A stretch of DNA of 64,000 bases from Progne subis subis (lineage: Eukaryota > Chordata > Aves > Passeriformes > Hirundinidae): contig JAKJHU010000382.1 in NCBI GenBank assembly GCA_022316685.1, positions 310,001 to 374,000 of the forward strand, read 5' to 3'. The translations under genes and the position numbers were made by a program. Below the pieces are notes generated by a model. That model saw only the letters and a list, made by a program, of their open reading frames with translations, did not search any database and had not been told where the DNA came from. Positions 23,477 through 37,476 of the stretch are shown here, in pieces; position 1 is the first letter of the stretch, and each line of letters begins with the position of its first letter.

Positions 23477-24349
23477 GGCCCTGCTCAGCCGCCCTCTGCA
23501 GCACCATGGGCACGGAGAGCTCAGCTGGGGACAAACCGGGAGCAATCCTGGCCAGGAGCGATCAGTCCAATGGGAAGGATAAATCTGGGCTGTGGTTCAA
23601 GGCTTCCCTGGCCCCAGCCTAAAAGAAAACGATAACAGAAGAAAAAAAAAAAAAACAAAAAAAAACCAGCAAATGTGTTGACTGACATATCCCAGTTTAG
23701 CAAAGGTTTTTAAATGCGTGTAGAAGCATCAGACAGGACCCCCTGAGCCAAAGACATCCTTAAGCACGCTCATGAACCGTGGGAATTTTTACCCTCAAAC
23801 ACTAAGTAGAAATTAGATTAAAATTAGATTTAAAAATACATAGTAACTGAACCCAAGGTTTTCTTCCTTTCCGTGCATGTTACCTGAGCAGGCTGGTGCC
23901 TGGGCCAGCTGCTGAGGGATCCAAACCCTTTTCCCTGGTCAGGAGCAGAAGGGTGAAACCTCTTCCTATGTTTTCTGGGTTGTTGTGTCTTGACTCCAAA
24001 AAAACATTATTAGAAAGATTGAGAAGATAACGGGCTTTGTTTAGAAAAAAACTGTCGCTTTTGTTGCCAAAATGATCCCCAGGGTCTTTTAAACTCCTGT
24101 AAAACAAAGCCTTGGCTGAGGTGAAACTCTGCTCTTCTCCTCGGCTGAGGAACGGAGCAGAGGCTGAGCCAGGCTCACACTTTGGGAAGCGCCCTGCACT
24201 TGACTCCTAAAACTCTGCTTAGGTGCCACTTCTCCCTGAGCTGACAAAGCCACAACATATATCACTTATAATTATTATTTGAGACATGGAGCACCCTTAA
24301 TCTGCATTTTAGTCTCTTTTACAGGGGAAAAAAATTAAATAAATATAAT

Positions 24350-24512
24350 ATAAATCATAGAAGCACAGAACATTAAAAGAGTTGGGAGGGACCTTAAAGC
24401 CCATCCAGTCCAACCCCCTGCCATGGGCAGGGCCACCTCCCACCAGCCCAGGTTGCCCAAGGCCTCACCCAGCCTTGGCTTTGAACGCTGCCAGGGCTGG
24501 AGCACCCACAGA
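24350..24512 (-). repeat. CR1 fragment
   Basis: tcatagaagcacagaacatt, gggagggaccttaaagccca, ccatgggcagggccacctcc and ggttgcccaaggcctcaccc, a reverse CR1 tail. Confidence 0.8.
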
Positions 24513-27500
24513 AGGGGCAAAACCAAAGCAAAACACTGAGAAGTGTTTTGGAAGCAACTCCCCGGAACAGTCGCTGTTTCAATAGGCAGCACTTTGCACT
24601 TGCTAATGCCACCAGCCAGCGCTGTTTTAATTTCCCCAGCTCCACCAGTCCCATTCCACAGGACTCCCAGTTCCACCGAGCAGCAGCAGGAAGGAGCTGA
24701 GGTTGCAAATCCCGAGGCACAAATCACCCACCTGAACCACACAGGGATGGTGGGAGCTCAGATACTCTCACCCTACTCACACTCAGCCATTCCCAAGTCC
24801 AAAAATCAAAGTTCAGAAAGCCCCAGTCACATATTTTTTTATTTTTTTTTCCCCCCTTTTTTACCTGCTCGGGATCCCCCCAGGCCATCCTCAAGGATGG
24901 GGACAGGTGCTCTGGGGACAAAGCCTGCCCCTTTCCTCCTCTCCCCGGGGGCAGCATCCAGGGGCAGCAGGAAGCCGGGAAGGGTGGCAGGCAGGGATCC
25001 CGGAGCTGTTAATTGCGGTGCCACGGGGAAGGCATCCCAGGAATGCGGACTAAAGCAGCCTAAAAGTTACCCAGGGCTCCGTCAGGTGACTGAAAGAACC
25101 CAAACGCAGGGAGGCCTTATCTCTGAATGAGCTGCTCTGTTTCCAGGGCAAAACACAAAGCCTGCTCCACTTGAGGGCAGTTGTTTTTAACAGAGGAAAC
25201 AGAACTCTCTGTGTTAGTGGAAAGCTATCCTATCCTGGGAAGGAGGGGAAACAGCCCTCGGTAAGCTCACACTGCTGGAAAGAAAGAGAGCAAGCGAACA
25301 GCCTCCTGGAGAGGAGATTTCCTGGCCAAAGGAATAAATGCTGTGGTTCTGCAGCCTTTACACGAGCACAAAAGAGGGGCTGAGGTTTGCTTTGGCTTTT
25401 AACGTGAGCCTCAGGAGCAGCACAACAAAATGTGCCCACACAAGGCAGAAAAGTGCTCCAGGAAGGAAAGTCCCTGGAGCCCTCCCTTTGATCAGCTGCT
25501 CTGAAACATGCAGCCCCTTCTGCAGGAGCTGGGCTTCATCATCCTCCCGGGTCCCCTCCAGCTCAGGATATTCCCTGAGCCTCAGGAATATCATCGGTCT
25601 TTTGCAAACGATCCTCCCTTGGGTGTGCTCCCGCACAGGAGGTTCTCAGAGAGGTCCTGAGCTCTACCTGAACAGAGAATTTTATGGGAATTTTATAGAC
25701 AACACTCAGGATAATGCAGAAAAGCATTCATTTGTTGTGAGCCCTTGGAAATGGAATTATAGCAAATCCTCTTAATGCTTACATTGTGTAACAGTGCTGG
25801 AAATACTTTCCTTGCATCAGCATTAAAGAGAACTGTTCCTTAAGCATTTCCTTGCCCACTACAAGATTTGCTATTAATAGGCAGCAGGCACTGAGCAGGA
25901 GGGAAAACAAATCATGTATCTTATAAAATGTAACTTTAATTTTTTTTTTTTTTTTTTTTTAAGGGTCAAGCTGGGCAATAGAATTGCTTCAGGGTATAGT
26001 TCCTGAGGTGTCTCCTCACCTGGAATCTCCATCAGCTTGACTCCACACCACCCACCAGAGTTTTCTCACTTGCTGTATTTGTGTCCCATGCACAGAAGCA
26101 ATGGAAAAGGCTTTGGCCAAAGTTTGCGCATCCTGCCTGGATCCCCCTGGCACTGCATCAGAGGGGATTCACAGCAGGGATTTGCACCTTTCCAAGGCCA
26201 GAACGTGGGGAACAAAGCAGGAACTCCAGCACTTGGAACAAACTTCAAGTCATCGTTCTGGAGGAAAAACCCCTCAGCTTATAACACAAACTACTTGCAC
26301 TGGTTCTGGTGCAGTCCGACATTAATTCCAAGGTTTGATCTCATTTTCAACACCTCCTTTCCCTTTTCATGCCAAGCTGAAAGAGCCACCCTTTCCCTGG
26401 GACCTTGAAGCTGCTCCCCTCCAAGGTGAGTCTCTCCACTTGCTGCAGGCACAGCGTTCTTACCAAAGCTCCTTATCAGAAGAAATCAGAATAAAAGCCA
26501 GCCTGACAGGTTTCAGAGCTTGAAGCTACTGAATTGGTCTGTTTGCAAAATAATTCCCCCAATAATAGAAGATTAACAGTAAAAATATTCCATGTAAAAG
26601 GGCGGTTGGACCTACAGGCATCCAAAAGCCAACTGAACTTGAGCTGAAAGGCTGAGCCTTAAAGTTTATCAGGAGCCCAGCTTCTGCAGAATGACATTAG
26701 AAGGACAGGAAAAAGATCTCTCTTAAACCAAAGAGGAAGGGAGGAGAATTTTTTTTTTTTTTTTATATTTACAGTGAAGGAAATTCTACAAGAAAATAAT
26801 TTCCTTAGCTTCCAAAAGACCTGAAATGTAAATCCAGCTGCTTGGTTTTCTGGGCATTATCCCACTGAAAACAGAAACACAACCCTCAAACAATCGTGCA
26901 ATGACATTTTTTATCTAGTTCTGTGCCACACAAGGTCCATCAGGAAAGCCTTCACTCTGTTTAAGGAATTTTAGGGAACTCAGGGCACTGGAGTTCACGT
27001 TAAGTGAACCTTTACAGGATTTTCTGGTTTGTCCCTTGCTGGAGCTGCAGTGAGGACAGGGATGCTCCCAGGCCAAGCAGGGTTCCCAAGGAAATGCAAT
27101 TAATTACCAGAGCCCCCATCCTCTGTGATCCCAGTTTGCCACGGTTCTCCCCAGATGCTGCAGCACAACTCCCACAGGGAATTTCTTATTCCCCACGGAA
27201 GGGCTGAGCCACCACAGGTGCCAAAGCTCTCTGTTTAACACAAGGCCATGCTCAAATTCTGAAATTTTCAAAAATCTAAAAGGAATAGAATGAGCATCTG
27301 GTTCAAAAAATGTAACTTAAAATGTCCAGTAAATTCCACAGGAGAGGAAAGTGATCTGGGAATTCCCTTGAACTGGAGAGACTCGCCTTGGAGAACTGGG
27401 AGCTGTTTTATTGTGGTCATCTTGGGCACAGCACAGAGCTTTGAGTAACCTTAAAAAGGAAACAAAAACTCCCTTCCCTTACCTGGCAGCCAGTGTTGCC

Positions 27501-30500
27501 ATGCTTAACTCATGGATTACACAGAGTGCTTTGGATGCCTTGGGTGAAAGGCACTGGAGGAAAACAGAAGGAAAATACTGTTAGTGACTCTTTGCCTTTC
27601 CAGACTGTAAAATTCCCCTCAGGACTCCTCCAGGAATGATTGGTTTGCACCAAACAGGGTTTAATTCTCCTGACCTGGGCCCTTAAAGCCAGGAGAACAG
27701 CTCAGCTGAGCCCTGGTCTGGTTTTATTCACATTTGCATGGAGTGAACAGAGCAGGTTTGGATTTCCATGCTCTGGGGATAAATGTTTGCAACAACCGTG
27801 TATTTACTTTTAGTTTCCTTTTCTGTGAATAGCAGGAAGATCAGAATCATCTTCAAAGAAAAACTTGAGTTTCAGGTAGAATTCCATTCTGTTGAAATTC
27901 TTCTTCCCCATCTTACAGGAAAAAAAATTGTGGAATTTCTGTCTCAAAGAGTTACAGAAGTTTGCAATGTTGCCAAGACTGCACTGATCCAGGGGAAAAA
28001 AAAAGTCTGGATACATTTCCCAAGAACATCCACATATGCAATTCAGGGACAGAATATTACAAGATATTTCAGAGAACCTTTCCCCTCTGTGTTGCACTAA
28101 TCAATATTGATTTTATTTTTATGCTTGGAAAGCATTCACTCCCTAAAACAGAGCTTCCTTTCAAAACTTGGAAATAAAGTTCTCACATTTTTCAGTGAAA
28201 GAAAAGGATTAAAGATTATATGGAGAGAGCATCATTTTCACACAGGGTGAATAGACTACAGCAGTTCCCATGGGATCAGCTGCATATATTTAAAATCTTC
28301 CCACAAGACAACCATTGTTTCCTGTGAGCCTCTCTCCTTTTTTCTGTCAGGACAGGTTTCCACACTTCACATCCCTTGAAACCCCATGGATGCTGAGCTG
28401 GACCAGATGATGAAATGATAAATTATGAAATCTATAGATTGATTTTAACTCCTAAAATTAATTTTAGGGGTTAAAACTGGTTTTTACTAATGGAACACCT
28501 CGTTGCAGAGCTGGGAGCTGACTTGCTCTCAGCATCCAGCTCTTGGACACAAGGAACCTGTGTCCCTATGGAGGCCACTGCAGGACAACCAGGAATTACA
28601 GAGCCTTTTGAGAGATCTCTCCTGATGGAATTCCAGGGCTGTGCCACCACCCACAGCCTGAAGGCAGTTCAGGGGCCTCCCAGATGTGTGAGTATTCTCC
28701 CCGGGGATGAACTGGTTTGATCAGCAGGTTTACGGGGTCAGAATCTGCCTGAACCTGAACCAGATCTCACCGAGCTCCGAGGCAATTTTGGCTGCACAAC
28801 CAGGGCAGAAGCCACAGGCTGCAGAGGGGTAAGAACGTGCTTAGGAACTTGCCAACTTCCACTGCTGCAAACACACGACTTGACCAATTTTTTATATAAA
28901 TAAATTACTTGATAATCTAGGTGCTGCCAAGACCCAAGAAAATCAGTTTTCTCTGATTTTCAATCTCTAAGAAATCATATTTGGCTGCTGGTTCAGCACA
29001 CACTGATGCTTTTATATAACAGTTCATAAGGCTTAGCATTTTTAACATCAGTAAGGCAGATTTGTAAGAATTCCATGTTTAAATATCTCCATGATATTAA
29101 AATATTAAGCTAAACTAAACAACACAGTGCTAAGATGGAATAAATGTCTTAATAACAAACACCAATTCCATCACTGTCACAGTGATGCTGTCAAAAGCTG
29201 CTCATTTTCAAGGGTTGCTTAATGAGCTTTTAGATCTGTGACTTATTTTCAAGACTGCAGTGATGTTACAGGAAAAGAATTTGGTTTAAATTTTTACAAA
29301 GGGAATAACGTGCATTTCTGTCTAAAGAGAGTGAAGGAGGAAATGGGGCAGAGCGTGAGAGACTACAGGGATCCTGTCATGAAAAATGCCACTCTGGCAG
29401 GGAAAATTGGACTAGGGCGGTAAATAAATGCAAAAAATCACTGAACCTCAAAGTCTCCTGAAGCAGCAGTCACCAGACAAGCACTGAACATCCTCAAGTT
29501 CCTCCCAGGTACCTGACAATCCTCCCCAGTGTCTGGTGAATTTGTAGGACCAGCAGCTCCCCACTCTGCCAGGGTTCCCCCAAAGCAAGGCTCGAATTCT
29601 GGAGCCCAGGGACAAAGTGCCGCCAAGCACGGTGAGGGGAAGGAGACAGCTGAGCCTCAGCAGGATCCAGGGGCACTGCAGGTTTGTGTCCCACACACAG
29701 ACACTGCTTTTTCCTTCCCTGGCACCTCCAGCCAACTCTCCCAGGCATCACTGTAATACATTTCTACATCTCCTAACCACAGCTCCTGCAGTCAGAGGAA
29801 CCCAGGAACAGCCTCGCTGTTAACAACCACACTCCCTCCAAAACCTCCTCCATTATTTAACACCCAGCCCTGCTCCTCAACTCCCCTCCTCGTGGTAATT
29901 TATTCATTATTCAAACCGTTACACGAACACATATTTAAGTTATTCATACCTCTCAGAAGCGAGACCTCGGAAAAAAACATCAATAATTGATGGCAAATTG
30001 ACGCTCTTTAGAGAAATTCGGACGGGCTCCATCCCAGCTGCCAGTGCCCCTTCCATCCCCCTGGCTCTGGTATGTGAGCGAGGCTGCTGGCGGGTGCTCA
30101 GCCCTGTCAACCCGACCGTACAGTCTATTCAGTTACCCTGGAGTTGTCATGTGGAATCAAGCAAACAAATATCTCCTCTCCCTCCGCCCCAACCCCAGCG
30201 CTGGAAAACACATCAGGAATAATTCCTCACCCAGCTTAACTTGGGCAGCAGCTCGAGTGAAAGTGCTCCCAGCTCGAAGGCGGAATTTGAATTAGTTAAA
30301 AGGATTTATCAACAGCCAGTGGTTACATTCAGTTAATTAATAACCTGCTTAAGAGTAACAAGGAAATTGCAGAAGTTAATATTACTTATGGGGCCTCTTC
30401 TCGAAGGCTGGAGCCTGTCAGTGCCTCTGGAGGAACTTTAAGCAAAGGACAAGCCAGGGAAGAGCAGGACACTGAGGAGCCACAGCCTTTCAGCTGACAC

Positions 30501-31548
30501 TTGTGGCATCTCACCAGCTCCTGAACCTCAGCCAGCCCTTCCAAAGGGACCTGCCCAGGTGGGACCCAGTGCCCAGGACCTACCTGAGCACCTCCAGAGC
30601 TTGGCAGCTGTAACAGAAACCATCTCCAAAGCATTCCAGAGGCATGTGTTTGTTCCACGCACACCTGATCCTTCCCCATTAAGCACGTCCATACTTTTCC
30701 CCTTAACTTCCCTCTGATAAATGAATTGCAGATTCCCACCAAGCCAAGCTTTACTAAAACCGACCCCACGGATCCGAGCCTGGCCGTGTCCTCCTTTCCT
30801 GGGAGCAAACCCCCGCTGGGAGTGTCCCAGCAAGGACATTTTTCTAATAACAGCCAAAGAAATATCAAAGGAACCAACTGGGAACAGCCAAGTGTGAGGT
30901 CAAGCACCCTTGGGCAGCTGCTGGGAGAAAGGAAAGCCTGTTTGCCCAAAGATAATGAGGAGAAACGTTTGTACAACTCTTGTTAGGGCTTTTGTAATAC
31001 CGGAGGAGTTTATAAACTAGAGGCTTTTTAAAAATCTGCTCCCTAGAATACACATTCAGTCACACAGGCCCTCAATTTTGATGGCAGTTCCTCCTAATGG
31101 TTTTTTTGCTCCTGTTCATTGCACCACAGCCTCAGCAAATCAGATACAAAATTAATGGGGGGTGAACACATTCTTTTAACGATGTTAAAGTTGTTGTTGT
31201 TCTTTAAGGGAAATGCAATTGTGCCTTTCCTACATCTTCCTTTTAGCTCGGGACTGACTGGAACACAGCTGGCTTCTCTCCCACTTCTATGAGACTGTAA
31301 AAGAGCTTGTGAGATGGTGGCAGGACAGAAATATTCTCACTCTGAAATTCATTTTCTAAACAAGAGATTTTAATATAATAGATTTCACAGGGCAGGAAGG
31401 TGACTAGGAGAGGACAAACCATGTTGGATTTCATTTCTACATCTGATAATGACTTTATTCATTGCACAGCAGGAATTCAGAGCTTCCTCTCCTCACCACG
31501 AACCTAATTTTGACTTCTAATAGCAACCAAAATCACCCAGACATTGTG

Positions 31549-31652
31549 GATTCCCCATCCCTGGAAGTGTACAAGGGCCAGGCTGGACTGGGAGCAACCT
31601 GGGATAGTGGAAGGTGCTCAGGGCAGGAGGTGGAACAAGATGAGCTCTAAAA
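31549..31652 (+). repeat. CR1 fragment
   Basis: ccccatccctggaagtgtac ... gggagcaacctgggatagtg; sense CR1 tail lacking the terminal 40 bases. Confidence 0.7.
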
Positions 31653-31794
31653 CCTTTACTGTAATAATAAGACAAACCGAGATATTGAAGTAATAAAACA
31701 AAAAGAGTTCACACACATCTTGCCCCAGCTGAAAAAAAGAGAATTTGCTTTACAAAAGTAGGTTTTCCCCCCCCAAAAAAAAAAATTAACTTTC

Positions 31795-32110
31795 ATTATA
31801 ACAGCTACAATGAATGACGCCCTTTTTCAGCAAAGCCCTGAAAATATTTATTTTGTTAGACTTTTAAAAACAAACATCTTGTTAGGGAAGAGACAGACTA
31901 TTGTTCTCCCTCCAACTAATTGGGGGAAAGCAACAGAATATTCCATATTCATTACATTTCACCAAAATGACTCATGTTATCTTCCACCCAGACAAAGCAT
32001 TTTAATTTTAATAATGACAACGCCGACAGCTACAATACTGTTCTCGCAGAAGTTTGCTTGTAAATAATTAACAATTGTAGTATAGTGATGGGGCGGGGGG
32101 CGTTGATAGC
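31795..32110. promoter_or_regulatory. Candidate conserved noncoding element upstream of VEPH1
   Basis: AT-rich complex sequence (aatgaatgacgccctttttc, ccatattcattacatttcac, aataatgacaacgccgacag) without repeat similarity. Confidence 0.3.
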
Positions 32111-33159
32111 TCTATTAATTTCACAGTCAGGCTGGAGTCTCCTTAATTTTGGGTGTTCATAAGGACCCACTACCCTCCCAACATAAAATGGCAAAATCAG
32201 GCTTCTGTCCCAATGCCAAAATCCTGGCGTGTGCCAGGAATCAGCTGTGGAAAACCAAAGGGAATTGTGCAGGACCCACAGATCACACCTCCAGAGGGTT
32301 TCAGTTGGGCTAATAATTGTCTGGGTTTGAGGCTGACATTTGGGATGGGATAAATAATGAGTTTCAAATCCTGCTCTGTGCTGGGGTGGCCTCGGCAGAG
32401 GACAGATCCAGGACAGGGCACCACTTATTAATGGCCTTTAAATATGTTCACTCCCAGGCTGGCCAAGCAGCACACCTGTGAATGTTCTCCTAATCCACTC
32501 ACATCCTTAAAATCAGGCAGCATTCCCCAGATTCTGACAGAATCAGCCAGGACCATGTAAATGTTTCCCTTGTTTCCATACCAAGGCTTGCTTATTCTCC
32601 AGTTACCGTGTACCAGCCACAGTCACAGCCTCTGCTGAAATTAAGTGAGGTTTTCCCTGAATAAAAGTCTGGGATTACAGCCCAGGTCTTGGAGAAGCCA
32701 AACCCTGCCCAGCCGTGGCATTGCTGCTTGGGTTTGCAGGTGGGTATTGCCCTGTGCAATGCTCAGAGCTCATTAACAGCTGCCCTGCTCCAAAGCCTCA
32801 TTTGCATCACAAACCCAACAGCTGCTGCGCCATCCTGGTGATAAAGTTTATCACAAACAGGGAAACTCCGCATACTCATTTCTTTATCACCGCTCCTGCC
32901 TCAGAGAGGGCTCCAAAATACTCACAAAAAAAAAAAAAAAGTCACCTCAGCCTCCCTTTGGACAAACTCAAACACACCCAGCCTCGTTTTTACATCCACA
33001 CCCACATTCACATTTCACATCTCAGGTCACATTTTCATTAACCACCTGCATCATTTCCCCACCGAAGGCGTATTTTATTACTCCAGGCATCTCCTTCCAC
33101 GGACAGGGCTTCCTTAATTGAGCTGCATAGCTGATGAAGTGTGCTAATTGAGCTGCATA

Positions 33160-33660
33160 ACTCTGGTGCTGCCGGGGTTTCAGACCCTGAACCCGACCCA
33201 ACATCGAGAGCTGGGTCGGTGCCACCGGAGCTGCAGCTCCGCAAGTTCGGGAGCCCTTTAACAGCTCCGCACTCCTGACATTCCTGTAGGGCTTTCCCAC
33301 TTCGGAACACCCGAAGGGGTCAAAAGCTGCATTGAGCTTGCACAAGTATTTTTAAGGAGAGCCAGGACAAACGAGGGTTCCGTCCCTGAGAGCAGCAGCG
33401 AGGAAAACTCACCCAGGAAAGCAAAAGCGGCTGCTTCTACACAGAGAAAAACCCGCCTGACTCCAAGGACCGCTCCAGCCGCGCTGCCGGGTCCTGGGCA
33501 GGAGCCAGGAGCCTTTTAAAGGGTCCTGGAAGCAGGAAGGAGGAGCGGTATTGATAGGTAACTGTGAGGATCTGCCGGTCCCAGCTGCCCGTGCTAAGAG
33601 CTCAGCAATCAGGGCAGAGACACCGCGTCTGGAGCCAGGGCTGGTTCCGCACAGCATCCA
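33160..33660. promoter_or_regulatory. Moderately CpG-rich stretch, candidate VEPH1 promoter
   Basis: CpG dinucleotides cluster here against a CpG-poor background (gaacccgacccaacatcgag, gctccgcaagttcggg, gctccagccgcgctgccggg). It lies about 10 kb upstream of the VEPH1 start codon, a plausible distance for a first noncoding exon. No TATA box, start site or splice donor was pinned down, so this is a weak call. Confidence 0.3.
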
Positions 33661-33790
33661 GCTGTTTCTCACCCTAATTAACTGTATAGGCTAACAGGGA
33701 TTATTAATATTAATCACCCAGCCTCTGAAGCTGCTAATGAAACCAGCTAATCCATAGCAGTGGATATTAGCACAGGGATTTGTGCTGAGT
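33661..33790. promoter_or_regulatory. TAAT-rich candidate element
   Basis: Within 130 bases there are several TAAT/ATTA cores (ccctaattaactgtatagg, gggattattaatattaatca, gctgctaatgaaaccagcta). It is compatible with a homeodomain-bound element; function unknown. Confidence 0.3.
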
Positions 33791-35483
33791 TATGCGGGAG
33801 AGAAGCAGTACCTGCTCTACAAAGTGCTCACCCCTTCCCTGTGCACAGGTTCTCCTCCTGGCTGAGGAGAGATGCCTCAGGAAGGCACAAAAAAACCCCA
33901 TAAACATCTGCTGAATAAAGCCTTCTATCATTAATGCTGCACCTCAGAGGAGCACAGGGCTTTGAAAGGGGAACACGCTTCCACCAGCACCTCATTTCAC
34001 AGCAGCAACAGAACTAAGCAGCAGCAGTTACCTGGGAGCTGAAGGAAACCAGGCAGGGGCAAACAGAAGAGAGGCAGCACCTCACAGGAAACGTTATTTG
34101 AATTAATTAACACCAGCACTGGCATGGAAGTGGCTTGGCAGGCAAAGTTTTGTTTGCTGGATTTGGACAATTCTTTGTATAAATAAGCATGAAACTGTAG
34201 AATGTTGGATTGGAAAATCCACAAGATTACCAAACCTGTTGAGGCAAGAGCTGTCAGGTCTAGGCTTACCTGATGTTTGTCCTGACATTGCTTCCCCAGG
34301 CAAAGTTTCTCAACACTCCACACTTAGGAAATTACTCATTAGCCAGAGACTTTTCCCCACTGCATCAGGAACAGAGAGCACCAGATCACTGGTTTGTCCC
34401 AGTGTCTGAATTAATGATTCTTTGCTCTCTCAAATGTCTCCTTCTGAAGGAAACATCTTTTCATCTCTTTCTCACCCTGCTCGTGTTGTCCTGTCCTGTC
34501 CTGAGCAATCCTCACTAAGTTTTCACTTCCTCAGTTTCTCTGTGTTTTAGGGATTTTGTTAGTTTGGGTTTGTTTATGGGGTGGTTTGGGTTTTTTTCAA
34601 TGGTACCACTGCATCTGTTTCGGTTTTCCTCCAACATCTCCCCTAACCTGGCAAGCTTCTGCTCCAGAAAACAACTCCCTGAATTTTCATCACATTTTGC
34701 AGAGAAACCATTTTCCTCTCATAGCTTCAAAATTTAAACCAATAGTTCCTGCAAAATAAAACAAGATCGGATCCTTTGTGTCCAAAATGTGGTTCCCAGC
34801 TTTTCCCCAGCAGGTCTGAATTTATCAAATCGTGAGGTGTACACATTGCATTAAAACCGAGTAATAGAAAATTCAGTGTTCACCTTTCAAGTCCAACTCG
34901 GTAGGAAACCGATTCAATTTTGCTGTCAATTACGTTAGGGAGAAATAGGAGAAAATAGAAAAAAAAAAAATCAGATTAATGCATTCTGAGATAAATGGTA
35001 TTTCAGATAAGTTTAATCTTACTTTTGAGAGGTGCCAACTCATCACGTGCACCTACATGGAGGAGCCTGGGAGACTCAGCACCAAAACAGTTTCACCCTC
35101 ATCTAACTGAATTAGGGTTTCCTTTTTTTCCCTCAGCAGGGCTCACGGGACAGGACGAGGATTTCAGCTGGGGCCTGAAATTCCATATCCAGTTTTAACT
35201 GACTTTAACCATAAAGGCAATTTTCTCCTAATCAGAAGTTCGATTGGCCCTTTGGTCTCCCTTGTCAGGCTCTAAATAGATGCTCCCCTCTCTCCTCGGG
35301 AGGACAAGGATTAAAGGAAGACAACACGGAAAAGAGATTGAAACCTGCGGGAACTGGTGGAGATCGTGAACTTCAGAGATGTTTTTAGGATGTTCCAGAT
35401 CTCAGCTCAGCAGATTCTGCAGCTTAACTTTATCCATCTGAGCAACAGTCTCATCTTTTTAATTATTCAGTGTCCCATCTCTT

Positions 35484-35575
35484 AGAGTGGGAACGAGACT
35501 GGAAGGTGCCTCCAAGGGACCATCAAGTCCAGCCCCAGCAGGGGGGTCAGGGCCACCTCCATCTGGATTTGGAGC
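35484..35575 (-). repeat. Possible CR1 fragment
   Basis: gtgggaacgagactggaagg, agggaccatcaagtccagcc and gtcagggccacctccatctg resemble a diverged reverse CR1 tail. Confidence 0.4.
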
Positions 35576-36799
35576 CATTTTCATGGCTCTCCCCAGGATT
35601 CAGTGCATCCCTGTCCTTCTTGGACCAAGAAGTTTGTTTTTTGGAAGTGAAGTGCATTTATCACTTCTCACCCACAGAAAAAACCTTCCCTGACATTTCA
35701 TCTGTAAAATGATAAAATCTACTTCAATTTGCCACTCTAACAGTGCCTTCAGCCACCCCCTATTTTGCTCCCGGAAGGGGTTAATGTCACACATATGCAC
35801 ACACCAAGGATTTTTACATTTTTATAGCAAGGCAACAAAGAAATTCACTTAATGACGAGTTCTTGGACTGATGCATTATTCATTTTGTTATGTGACAGCA
35901 GAACAAAACTGTAGCCATAAATATATAATGTTACATACCACTTTTAATGTCGTTTACATTTATGGAGTAATTGGCTGTCTTCCACATTATCTTCTCTTTA
36001 GTCACTTCTTTTTTAAAGCAGTGTCATGAAATGCAGCTTGTGACATCAAAGATGTGTTTATTCAGGAACAGGGACAGCAACAGGCCGGGATAAAGCCAGG
36101 CATCTCAGTCTCTCTTTCTGAAAACTTTCTTGAGTCTCTGGAAGGATTTTAGAGGTATCTTTACACCATTTTTCCACACACAATTTGCTTTTTTGCTCCT
36201 TTTTCCTATGATTAACAGGAGTTTTTAAACATCCAGGAACGAAAGGAGGCAAGGTGAGAAAAGAGGACCTGTGACGAGGTTACAGCACAGATCCAAAGGA
36301 AACAGGGGTGGATTCAGGACAATGTGTTTGCCTGAAGGATCCGCCCAGGAGCTCCCCTCCTACAGCCACAGAATCCTGGAGTGCTTGGGATGGAGGGGAC
36401 ACCTTCCACTCCAGCCTGGACTTCCCCACATAACAAAACCTTTTCCTTCCACAAGCCTGCCACTAGAACTGTTACTAATCCTCCTGCTTTTGCCCATCCC
36501 CAGCAGATGAGTGTCATGGACATAACAGGGAATTTCACCGTGCCAGACAACTGCAGCTCAACTTGCCAAAACCAACACTGAATTACTGCCTGAGCAGCAA
36601 TTAAACTAGAACAATGCAGATACCCAGAGCCTGCCTTTAATCATTCCCCCAGCCCTGTGTTAATTAGCTAGGCTGCGGCAACCACTGACATGATGAGCCT
36701 GTATGAGAATAAAAAGTAAAACTGAATTAAAAATTCAGTAAATTATACAACACTCTTCCCTATCAAAATATTCTAAAATATTCATGCCTGGCTTTCCAG

Positions 36800-37121
36800 G
36801 ACCTAAAGGGGGCTTGCAAAGAGGCTGGAGCGGCACTTTTCACGAGGGCATGGAGTGATAGGACAAGGGGGAATGGCCTTGAGCAGAAGGTGGGCAGGCT
36901 TGGATGGAATATTAGGGAAAAATCCTTCCCTGTGAGGGTGGAAAAGCCCTGGCACAGGGTCACAGAGAAGCTGTGGCTGCCCTGGATGCCTGGAAGTGTC
37001 CAAGGCGAGGTTGGATGGGGCTTGGATCGACCTGGGATAGTGGAAGATGTCCCTGACCATGGCAGAAAGCAGAATGGCATCAGCTTTAAGGTCCTTCCAG
37101 CCCAAACCATTCCATGCTTCT
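36800..37121 (+). repeat. CR1 fragment, about 320 bases
   Basis: One of the longer copies: cctaaagggggcttgcaaag, gggaaaaatccttccctgtg, gccctggcacagggtcacag, ggccctggatgcc-like tail and ccaaaccattccatgcttct. It lies just before the CpG island at 37.38 kb. Confidence 0.85.
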
Positions 37122-37476
37122 AAAAGGACAAAGGTCCCTCCGAAGACCCTAGGATTGTTAATTGGAATTATTTGTATCGCGGTCTTCATCGATCATATTA
37201 ACTCTGTTTAAGCCAGCAGGTGGGTGCTGGGAAGTTCTCATGACGCTCTCGCATCTCCCGCAGGTCAGGAGGCGATCTCGCCCCTCTGCCCAGCCCTGAA
37301 GGGCACGTCTGGACAAGGGGAGCAGCTGACCCGCTGTGGGCCCTTCCAGCTTTCCCGGGGCTGGGATTCAGGGGTGAATTCCCATGCTGGGGGTGTCGGG
37401 GCCGAGGGGCCCGGCGCCTCCCGGCTCCGGCGGCTCCCGGCCCTCAGGCGGCTGAGGCCGCAGCGCCGCGCGCCCG

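Larger units (their letters stand above)
23477..37379. other. VEPH1 upstream region, no coding exon found
   Basis: About 14 kb with no supported protein-coding exon. It probably includes VEPH1 noncoding first exon(s). Contents seen: CR1 fragments at 24350, 31549, 35484 and 36800; T- or A-runs at 25940, 26750 and 32926; AT-rich non-repetitive blocks at 29880-30380, 31795-32110 and 33660-33790; and a mildly CpG-enriched stretch at 33160-33660 that is one candidate for the VEPH1 promoter. Confidence 0.6.
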
